A stretch of DNA of 26,471 nt from DASRRB01 sp036732755. Its GTDB lineage: Bacteria > Planctomycetota > B15-G4 > SIAN01. A model generated the notes under the pieces. The model was given only the letters and a program-made list of their open reading frames with translations. It did not search any database and was not told the DNA's origin. Within the stretch, counting starts at the first letter, position 1. The number at the start of each line of letters is the position of its first letter. The stretch is from the NCBI GenBank assembly GCA_036732755.1, contig DAINBU010000069.1:1-26471 (forward strand). The letters run 5' to 3'. A program made the translations under genes and the position numbers. Shown here in pieces: positions 14,692 through 22,119 of the stretch.

Positions 14692-14961
14692 TCAACCTCC
14701 CGAGATGGCTTGGAACACGTCGATGCGGGCGTCGGGCGCGATCGCGTCCGACAGTTTCTTGCGGTCGCGGAGGAACTTGCCGTCGACCCACACGGCCATG
14801 TGGAGCCGCAGCGAGCCGTCGTCGTCGAGCAGGTAGCCGCGCAGGCGCGGATTCAGGGTGAACGCGGCGTCGAGCGCCGCGCGGACGGTCGCCCCCTTCA
14901 CGTCGACCGGCGGGCAGTCGACGTGGCGCGCGAGGACGGCGGGGAAGGTGATGTGGGCCAT
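14692..14961 (-). CDS. MoaD/ThiS-like ubiquitin-fold protein with C-terminal Gly-Gly
   Basis: The protein has 89 residues. ATG at 14961 has GGAGT five bases upstream; the open frame continues upstream but only as Arg/Pro-rich sequence. The chain shows the beta-grasp pattern: strand 'HITFPAVLARHV', 'VKGATVRAALDAAF' first helix, 'LRGYLLDDDGSLRLHMAVWVDGK', then 'DAIAPDARIDVFQAISGG' ending exactly in Gly-Gly. In MoaD and ThiS that terminus is adenylated by an E1-like enzyme and carries sulfur, and in related proteins it forms isopeptide bonds. No MoaE, ThiG, ThiF/MoeB or JAB peptidase gene lies in the window, so the activating enzyme would be encoded elsewhere. It is followed two bases later by the propeller gene. 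The molybdopterin route is possible but the context does not favour it. Confidence 0.85.
   Translation of the reverse strand: MAHITFPAVLARHVDCPPVDVKGATVRAALDAAFTLNPRLRGYLLDDDGSLRLHMAVWVDGKFLRDRKKLSDAIAPDARIDVFQAISGG
14695..14701 (-). promoter_or_regulatory. Shine-Dalgarno formed by the Gly-Gly codons of the MoaD-like gene
   Basis: On the minus strand GGGAGGT lies five bases before the GTG start of the propeller gene. It is made from the last base of the Ser codon plus the GGA GGT codons for the C-terminal Gly-Gly. The functional protein tail and the ribosome binding site are therefore the same bases, which should couple translation of the two genes. Confidence 0.75.
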
Positions 14962-15031
14962 GGCACTCCGCGCCGCGGCTCCCGGCGATGCGGCCGGGAA
15001 GCGCGGCGCGGGGTGGGATCGTAACGGCCGA

Positions 15032-15937
15032 TCAGCGGGTCTTCCGGTCGGCCGTCCCCGGCTCGTCGGCCCCCGACTCACCTTCGAGGAGGCGCTTCAC
15101 CTCCTCGGGGACCTCGACCTTGACGTTGCCCGTCTCCCGGATCCGGTAGCGGCGAAGCGTCTCGACCTGGCCGTCGGCGTCGGCCGGGGCGCCGCGCAGC
15201 GGGACGCGGTGCTCGAGCGCGAGCTGCGCGACCTGGCCCTGGACCACGGCGATGCGCAGCGAGTAGACGGCGGTGAGCACGTCGACGCGCGGCGCCTCGC
15301 CTTCGAGCAGCGCCGCGAAGGCGCGCCGCGCCACGTCGGGCTCGAGCCCGCACTCGAAGACCGTCCCCGTCTCCTCGCCGTCGCGCGCCGACACCTTCGT
15401 GCAGCTCGTGACGCGGCCCTCGACCGCTTCGAGCAGGTCGCGCGGCGTGGTGAGCTGCGCGACGACGCGCAGGACCCGGGCATCCTCGCCGGCGGGGAGG
15501 ACGGCCGGCTGCGGCCGCGTGGCCGGCGGACCTTCGTCGCTGCGCTTGAGAGTGAAGAGCTGCCACTCCTCGCTCCCCTTCGCCTTCCACACCACGCGCT
15601 CGCCGAGCCGGAAGGCATCGAGCCGCTCGTGCTCGACCTGCAGCGGCCGGTCGCGTTCGGCGCGCGTCGTCAGGCGGACCTCGTCGGCGACGTCGGGCGC
15701 GCGCGACGGCGGCCGCTTCGCCGCGTCGGCGAGCGCGCGCGGCTGCGGGGCGTGCGCGTTGACGACCGCTTCGAAGCGCATCCCGTGCGCCGCGCGCAGC
15801 AGGTCGACGGCGCGCCGCAGCTCGGGGTCGAGCGCGACGGCGGGGCGGCGCTCGTCGGGCTTGGGCGGACGCGGTGCGGGCGCGGGCTCCTGCACCAAGA
15901 GGGCTCCCGCGAACAGACAGGAGAGAGCTTCCAACAT
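15032..15937 (-). CDS. Exported protein of unknown function
   Basis: The protein has 301 residues. The ATG at 15937 is chosen over the longer frame because GAGGAG lies about nine bases upstream and the N-terminus ('MLEALSCLFAGALLVQEPAPA') is signal-like. A Cys at position 7 is not in a good lipobox. The mature part begins with a Pro-rich stretch (17-32). Mixed beta/alpha sequence follows, with 'MRFEAVVNAH', 'ERVVWKAKGSEEWQLFTL', 'VLRVVAQLTTPRDLLEAVEG', 'VDVLTAVYSLRIAVVQGQVAQLALEHRVPL' and 'LRRYRIRETGNVKVEVPEEVKRLLEGE'. The alternation of long amphipathic strands, and the 'strand then PEEVKRLL helix' ending, are reminiscent of LolA/LppX-type envelope proteins, but I do not recognise the family. 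It sits between the sigma-54 activator (67-base gap) and the MoaD-like gene (70-base gap), all on one strand. Confidence 0.75.
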   Translation of the reverse strand: MLEALSCLFAGALLVQEPAPAPRPPKPDERRPAVALDPELRRAVDLLRAAHGMRFEAVVNAHAPQPRALADAAKRPPSRAPDVADEVRLTTRAERDRPLQVEHERLDAFRLGERVVWKAKGSEEWQLFTLKRSDEGPPATRPQPAVLPAGEDARVLRVVAQLTTPRDLLEAVEGRVTSCTKVSARDGEETGTVFECGLEPDVARRAFAALLEGEAPRVDVLTAVYSLRIAVVQGQVAQLALEHRVPLRGAPADADGQVETLRRYRIRETGNVKVEVPEEVKRLLEGESGADEPGTADRKTR

Positions 15938-16004
15938 GGGGGTACTCCTCGTCGGGGGCGGCTCCCGGCGCAACGCCGGTGCCGCGCGCTCCGCGCGAGG
16001 CACG

Positions 16005-17066
16005 TCACGCGCGCGACGACTCGTACTCGTGCAGCCGGTTGTAGAGCGTCTTCAGGCTGATGCCGAGGCTGCGCGCCGCCTCGGGCTTGGCGCCGTGCGT
16101 CGCGTCGAAAATGAGTCGGATCAGCACACGCTCCACTTCCGCGATCGAGACGCCGGCGCGGAGCGTGAACGTGCCGCCCTCGCCCACGGGTGCGGTGCCG
16201 TAGCGCGGCAAGGCGCGCTGCGCGTCGGTGCGGAGCTCGTCGGAGGCGAGGATGAAGGAGCGCAGCACGGCGTTCTTCAGCTCGCGCACGTTCCCGCGCC
16301 ACGGCCGCCCCTCGAACTCGTCGAGGGCGCCCTCGGCCCAGCGCTTCGCCGTCCCGTGGCGCTCGTTCAGCGCGTCGAGGAAGCGGTTCGCGAGCAGGAC
16401 GACGTCGCCCTCGCGCTCGCGCAGCGGCGGGAGGCGGATCGGGAAGACGGCGAGCCGGAAATAGAGGTCCTCGCGCAGGTGGCCGTCGCGGACCGCCGCG
16501 GCCGCTGGGCGGTTGGTCGCCGCCAGGACGCGGACGTCGGTCGCGATCTCCTCGCTGCCGCCGATCCGCTGGACGCGCCGCGACTCGAGCGCGCGCAGCA
16601 GCTTGACCTGCAGGGGCAGCGGCATCTCCGTGATCTCGTCGAGGAAGAGCGTCCCCCCGTGCGCCCGCTCGAGGATGCCCGCCTGCGTCTTCGCGGCGCC
16701 GGTGAAGCTGCCGCGCTCGTGGCCGAAGAGCTCGCTCTCGATCAGGGAGTCGGGGATCGCGCCGCAATTGACCGGGACGAGCGGGGCGTCGCGCCGCGCG
16801 CTGAGCTCGTGGATCGCCTGCGCGACGACCTCCTTGCCCGTGCCGCTCTCCCCCTCGATCAGGACCGAAGCCTCGGTCGGAGCGACGCGCTCGATCTCCT
16901 CGACCAGGGTCGCGATCGCGCGCGAGTTCCCGAGCAGGGCGGCGGGCCCGTCGTCGGCCGCGTCGACGCGGCGATCCCTCACCAGCCGCAGCGGCCGGTC
17001 GACCTTCGGTTCGTACAGCCGCGGAGCCTCGGCGTGCTGCGCGGCCGTGGAGAGAGGCGGGGTCAT
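16005..17066 (-). CDS. Sigma-54-dependent transcription activator without a sensory domain
   Basis: The protein has 353 residues and ATG at 17066. Only about 44 residues precede the AAA+ domain, too few for a receiver, PAS or GAF module. The AAA+ domain (about 45-270) has Walker A GESGTGKE (72-79), the sigma-54 contact loop GSFTGA (119-124; Ser replaces the usual Ala), Walker B 'TLFLDEI' (139-145), 'LAATNRP' (sensor) and 'WRGNVRELKN'. The C-terminus (about 305-350, 'AEVERVLIRLIFDATHGAKPEAARSLGISLKTLYNRLHEYE') is a Fis-type helix-turn-helix. It would bind upstream sites and open promoters held by sigma-54 RNA polymerase. Lack of a sensor domain suggests control by amount or by a partner protein, as with PspF. 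It heads a minus-strand series ending in the propeller gene and is divergent from the ybdK-like gene, so both are possible targets. Confidence 0.93.
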   Translation of the reverse strand: MTPPLSTAAQHAEAPRLYEPKVDRPLRLVRDRRVDAADDGPAALLGNSRAIATLVEEIERVAPTEASVLIEGESGTGKEVVAQAIHELSARRDAPLVPVNCGAIPDSLIESELFGHERGSFTGAAKTQAGILERAHGGTLFLDEITEMPLPLQVKLLRALESRRVQRIGGSEEIATDVRVLAATNRPAAAAVRDGHLREDLYFRLAVFPIRLPPLREREGDVVLLANRFLDALNERHGTAKRWAEGALDEFEGRPWRGNVRELKNAVLRSFILASDELRTDAQRALPRYGTAPVGEGGTFTLRAGVSIAEVERVLIRLIFDATHGAKPEAARSLGISLKTLYNRLHEYESSRA

Positions 17067-17176
17067 GCCTTCACGGACGGTTGTTCAATCGGGAACGGAT
17101 CAGAGGAAAAACATGCACCAGCGCCGCAGGGTCCGCAGAGACCCGGGCCACCGAGCCCGCGTACTCCTTTCCTTTG

Positions 17177-17190
17177 GGTGAGGAGCTTGC
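17177..17190 (+). promoter_or_regulatory. Candidate sigma-54 (-24/-12) promoter for the carboxylate-amine ligase gene
   Basis: GG at 17177-17178 and TTGC ending at 17190 have the invariant GG-N10-GC spacing of sigma-54 promoters. The -12 half (CTTGC) is good; the -24 half (GGTGA) is poor compared with TGGCAC. A start near 17202 would leave a leader of about 90 bases before ATG 17291. A sigma-54 activator gene is divergent from this site, which raises the prior. The match alone is weak. Confidence 0.28.
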
Positions 17191-17266
17191 GGGGGGGGTC
17201 CCCGTCCTGAAGAGGTCCAAGACGGAAGGAAGGACCGGACGTCCGCAAGCGTCCCTTCACGCTCCC

Positions 17267-17282
17267 CTCCTTCCGGAAGGAG
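17267..17282 (+). promoter_or_regulatory. Perfect palindrome containing the Shine-Dalgarno
   Basis: CTCCTTCCGGAAGGAG is a perfect 16-base palindrome ending eight bases before the ATG at 17291. Its right arm, AAGGAG, is the ribosome binding site and its left arm, CTCCTT, is the exact complement. In mRNA this gives CTCCTT-CCGG-AAGGAG, a stem that would hide the ribosome binding site. As DNA it could equally be a dimeric repressor site. Confidence 0.5.
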
Positions 17283-17290
17283 ACCCGACC

Positions 17291-18586
17291 ATGAACAGCG
17301 CCGGGAACAGCGCCGCCAGCAACGCTGCGGCTGCCCATGGCAGCAACGGGAACGGCACGATCGCGCCGTGCGCCGAAGCGCCGAAGTCCGTCGGCCGCAA
17401 CGAAGACCTCGCGTTCCATCCCAGCCTCGAGCCGAGCTTCGGCGTCGAGGTCGAGCTGCAGATCCTCGATCGCGAGAGCGGCGATCTCGCGCCGGGGGCG
17501 GTCCGCATCCTCAAGGCGTGCGAGGACGACGGCGTGGCCGGGACCACCTGCGAGCTGATGCAGTCGATGCTCGAGGTGAAGACCGGCATCTGCAGCACCG
17601 TCGACGAGGCGCGCGACCAGCTGGTGGCGCGCATCGGCCGCGTGCGCAACATCGCGACGTCGCTCGGCTACGAGCTCGCGATGGCGAGCACGCACCCGTT
17701 CCACCACGCGACCACGAGCACGATCTTCCCCGACGAGCGCTACGCGAAGATCCTCGAGCGGCTGCAGTGGCTCACCTACCAGCGGGTGATGTTCGGGTTG
17801 CACGTGCACGTCGGCATGCCCGACGGCGACACGGCGATCGGCGTCACCAACCTGCTGGTGCGCTACCTGCCGCACCTGATCGCGCTCTCGGCCAACTCGC
17901 CGTTCTGGCAGGGGGTCGACACCGGGCTCGCGTCGACGCGCGTCGCGCTCTACCGCCTGCTGCCGCACGCCGGCATCCCGCAGTACTTCGGGGACTGGAA
18001 GGCGTTCCGCCACTACTGCCGCGTGATGCTCGACTGCAAGACGATCTCGTCCTTCAAGGACATCTACTGGGACATCCGGCCGCGCCCCGACTTCGGCACG
18101 ATCGAGATCCGGATCTGCGACATCCCGCCGACGCTGACCGAGACGCTGCGGCTGGTCGCGCTGATCCGGACGCTGGCGGTCGCGTCGCTGCGCCTCGTGA
18201 AGGAGCGACCGCGCGTGCGGCGCGGCGCGGAGCGGCGCCACTGGATCGCGGTCGAGAACAAGTGGCTCGCGACGCGCTACGGCCTCAAGGCGACGTTCGT
18301 CCGCACGCCGAGCGGCAAGCGGCGCGGGCTGGCGCAGGACGTGGCCGAGCTGGTCGAGAAGCTGCTGCCGGTCGCGCGCGAGCGCGGCGACGACAAGTAC
18401 CTCGCGGCGCTCCGCCACCCCGAGAAGTACGAGACGGGCGCCGACCGGCAGCGCAAGCACTTCCGCGAGCACGGCGACTGGAAGCGGCTCGCGATGTACC
18501 TCTCCGAGGAGCTCGCGCGCGACCTGCAGGCGCTGAAGGGCGTCGCCGCGCCGCAGCCGGCCGCGGAGGCGCACGCCTCCTCATGA
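17291..18586 (+). CDS. YbdK-type carboxylate-amine ligase (glutamate-cysteine ligase 2 family)
   Basis: The protein has 431 residues. ATG at 17291 has AAGGAG (17277-17282) eight bases upstream; the frame is open further upstream but lacks a good site. Residues 1-42 are low-complexity Asn/Ser/Ala/Gly-rich. The GCS2 domain (about 45-400) starts with 'SFGVEVELQILD', where Glu53 and Glu55 are expected metal or ATP ligands. It continues with 'TTCELMQSMLEVKTG', 'MASTHPF', 'FGLHVHVGMPD' (168-178) and 'YWDIRPRPDFGTIEIRICD' (259-277), all typical of the YbdK family. These enzymes make a bond between a carboxylate such as glutamate and an amine using ATP; the E. coli enzyme has weak glutamate-cysteine ligase activity and its true role is unsettled. 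No glutathione synthetase gene is nearby. The gene is divergent from the sigma-54 activator and ends tail-to-tail with the HDOD gene. Confidence 0.92.
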   Translation: MNSAGNSAASNAAAAHGSNGNGTIAPCAEAPKSVGRNEDLAFHPSLEPSFGVEVELQILDRESGDLAPGAVRILKACEDDGVAGTTCELMQSMLEVKTGICSTVDEARDQLVARIGRVRNIATSLGYELAMASTHPFHHATTSTIFPDERYAKILERLQWLTYQRVMFGLHVHVGMPDGDTAIGVTNLLVRYLPHLIALSANSPFWQGVDTGLASTRVALYRLLPHAGIPQYFGDWKAFRHYCRVMLDCKTISSFKDIYWDIRPRPDFGTIEIRICDIPPTLTETLRLVALIRTLAVASLRLVKERPRVRRGAERRHWIAVENKWLATRYGLKATFVRTPSGKRRGLAQDVAELVEKLLPVARERGDDKYLAALRHPEKYETGADRQRKHFREHGDWKRLAMYLSEELARDLQALKGVAAPQPAAEAHASS

Positions 18587-19465
18587 GTAGCGGCGCAGGA
18601 CGTCGTCGAGCTCCTCGCCCACCTCGACCACCACCTTCTCGAACTCCGCGGGCGTGAGCTCGAGGCGGTCGAGGACGGCGCTGCCCCGGGGGAGGAGCAG
18701 GCCGGGATCCTCGTCGTCCATCCCGTCGACCGGGGGCTCCGACCCCTCCTTCGCCCGCGCCGCCTCGGCGCGGTGGGCGACGAGATCGGCCATGTGGACG
18801 ACCGACGCGATGGCGTCGTCGGTCTCGAGCGGCATGTGGTGGTAGGTGATCGCCGTCACCAGGCGCTCGGGGAGCTGCCAGTGCGACGCGACCACGCCGC
18901 CGAGCGCGGAGTGGTCGAGCCCGGCCACCTCGACCTCGGCTTCGGGCGTGTCGAGGCGGCGCAGGCCGTGCGCGTCGCGCGGCACGTTCTTCTCGCGCGC
19001 GGCGAGGACGCGGCCCATCACGAGCTTGCCGACGTCGTGCAGGAGCGCGCCGGCGAACGCCTCGACCGGCACCTCGACGTCGGTCATGGAGTCGAGCACG
19101 CTCGCGGCGAGCGCCGACGCGACCGAGTGCTTCCAGAGGTCGCCCTCGCGCAGACCGTAGAGCGGCAGCGGCTGGGAGAGCCGCCGCTGCACGCCCGCGC
19201 CCATCACCAGCGCGAGCACCGTCCCCGACCCGATGCGCATCACCGCATCGCGCACGGTGCCGATCGCGTGGCTGCGAAACCAGAGCGCCGAGTTGGCGAT
19301 GCGCAGCAGCTTCGTCGCGAGCGCCTGGTCGAAGGCGACGCACTCCTCGACCTCGTGCATGCCCCAGTCCGACCCGGCGAGCAGCGCCGTCAGGCGAGCG
19401 ACCGTCGGCGGAAGCGGCTCGAGCTGCTTCACGGCATCGACGAAGTCGCGGTGAAGATTCGACAT
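18581..19465 (-). CDS. HDOD-domain signalling protein
   Basis: The protein has 294 residues, ATG at 19465, with no evident Shine-Dalgarno. The HDOD domain covers about 10-215: 'LEPLPPTVARLTALL', 'ECVAFDQALATKLLRIANSALW', 'IGTVRDAVMRIGSGTVLALVMG', 'WKHSVASALAA', 'AFAGALLHDVGKLVM', 'HSALGGVVASHWQLPERLVTAITYHH'. HDOD proteins are regulators related to HD phosphohydrolases and are linked to chemotaxis and second-messenger signalling; many have lost catalytic residues. This one keeps a His-Asp pair at 143-144 in 'HDVGK' plus His113, His185 and the double His near 218, so hydrolase activity is not excluded. The last 60 residues include an acidic stretch. No receiver or GGDEF domain is attached. Its stop overlaps that of the ybdK-like gene by six bases. 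Confidence 0.92.
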   Translation of the reverse strand: MSNLHRDFVDAVKQLEPLPPTVARLTALLAGSDWGMHEVEECVAFDQALATKLLRIANSALWFRSHAIGTVRDAVMRIGSGTVLALVMGAGVQRRLSQPLPLYGLREGDLWKHSVASALAASVLDSMTDVEVPVEAFAGALLHDVGKLVMGRVLAAREKNVPRDAHGLRRLDTPEAEVEVAGLDHSALGGVVASHWQLPERLVTAITYHHMPLETDDAIASVVHMADLVAHRAEAARAKEGSEPPVDGMDDEDPGLLLPRGSAVLDRLELTPAEFEKVVVEVGEELDDVLRRYS

Positions 19466-19594
19466 GCGCGAGCGCTCGGTGTCAGGCGGGATCCGTTCCG
19501 ATCATCGACCGCATTCCGCGCGCGCTGGATGGAGGGCCGGCCGAACGGAAAGAAGTGCAGGACCGGGCACGCACGGCGTGGCGATCTCCCGCCG

Positions 19595-19600
19595 TAGACT
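19595..19600 (+). promoter_or_regulatory. Possible -10 element for a leaderless nitroreductase mRNA
   Basis: TAGACT fits the TANNNT form of a -10 box and lies seven bases before ATG 19608. No Shine-Dalgarno precedes that ATG. With a start site at or near the A of ATG the mRNA would be leaderless. No -35 box is visible. Confidence 0.4.
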
Positions 19601-19607
19601 CCGCGCC

Positions 19608-20243
19608 ATGGACGAATCGAAGCCGACGCCTCGCGAGCTCGCGCTCACCGACGAAGTGAAGAGCCATCGCAAGGCGGGCCACCCGATCGCGCCGCTGCTG
19701 CTCAACCGCTGGTCGCCGCGCGCGATGACCGGCGAGCCGCTCCCGGAGTCGGAACTGATGGCGCTGTTCGAGGCGGCGCGCTGGGCGCCGTCGTGCAACA
19801 ACGCGCAGCCGTGGCGCTTCGTCTATGCGCGGCGCGACACCGCGCACTGGCCGCTCTTCCTCGGCCTGCTCGTCGAGGCCAACCGCGTCTGGTGCGAGCG
19901 CGCGGCGGTGCTGCTGGTCGTGATCTCGCGCAAGAACTTCGAGTACAAGGAGAAGTTCAACCGCACGCATGCGTTCGACGCGGGCGCGGCATGGGAGAAC
20001 CTCGCGCTCGAGGCGACTCGGCGCGAGCTGGTCGTCCACGGCATGGCGGGCTTCGACTACGACCGCGCACGCTCGGAGCTGCGCGTGCCGGAGCTCTTCG
20101 AGGTGATGGCGATGGTCGCGATCGGGCGCCGCGGGAAGCGCGAGGAGCTCCCGCCGAAGGCCGCCGCGATGGAGCAGCCCAACGACCGCCGCCCGCTCTC
20201 CGAGATCGTGCACGAGGGGCCGTTCGCCGCGCCGGTCGCGTAA
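19608..20243 (+). CDS. Nitroreductase-family flavoprotein
   Basis: The protein has 211 residues. ATG at 19608 is the first Met that fits the family; the longer frame is Arg-rich antisense-like sequence. The pattern 'LLNRWSPRAMTGEPLPESELMALFEAARWAPSCNNAQPWRFVYARR' (about 27-72) is the FMN-binding signature, in which the RWSPR arginines and the SCNNAQPW segment contact FMN. 'FDAGAAWENLALEATRRELVVHGMAGFD' and 'ELFEVMAMVAIGRRGKREELP' complete the fold. Members reduce nitro groups, quinones or other electron acceptors with NAD(P)H in the cytoplasm, working as dimers. The physiological substrate is unknown. Only nine bases separate it from the ABC exporter, so the genes may be co-transcribed, but a possible internal promoter overlaps its stop. 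Confidence 0.92.
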   Translation: MDESKPTPRELALTDEVKSHRKAGHPIAPLLLNRWSPRAMTGEPLPESELMALFEAARWAPSCNNAQPWRFVYARRDTAHWPLFLGLLVEANRVWCERAAVLLVVISRKNFEYKEKFNRTHAFDAGAAWENLALEATRRELVVHGMAGFDYDRARSELRVPELFEVMAMVAIGRRGKREELPPKAAAMEQPNDRRPLSEIVHEGPFAAPVA

Positions 20244-20246
20244 TCT
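20241..20246 (+). promoter_or_regulatory. Possible -10 element overlapping a stop codon, for leaderless ABC exporter mRNA
   Basis: TAATCT begins with the TAA stop of the nitroreductase gene and matches TANNNT (five of six to TATAAT with T-A-A-T-C-T allowing position changes). It lies six bases before ATG 20253. No Shine-Dalgarno is present. The same layout occurs before the previous gene. Confidence 0.38.
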
Positions 20247-20252
20247 GCCCCG

Positions 20253-22097
<1,845 letters not shown>

Positions 22098-22119
22098 GGG
22101 CCGTCGCGGGGAGCCGGAC

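Noticed and set aside
14962..15081. A 40-residue N-terminal extension of the MoaD-like protein
   Set aside because: It is Arg/Pro-rich, would overlap the end of the preceding gene, and the ATG at 14961 has its own Shine-Dalgarno.
17190..17204. The G8 run and GGTCCCC at 17191 as a terminator or operator
   Set aside because: The inverted repeat is only four or five bases and the G-run alone is explained by base composition.
17081..17290. A 70-residue N-terminal extension of the ybdK-like protein
   Set aside because: The reading frame is open but the sequence is not conserved-looking, and ATG 17291 has a strong Shine-Dalgarno.
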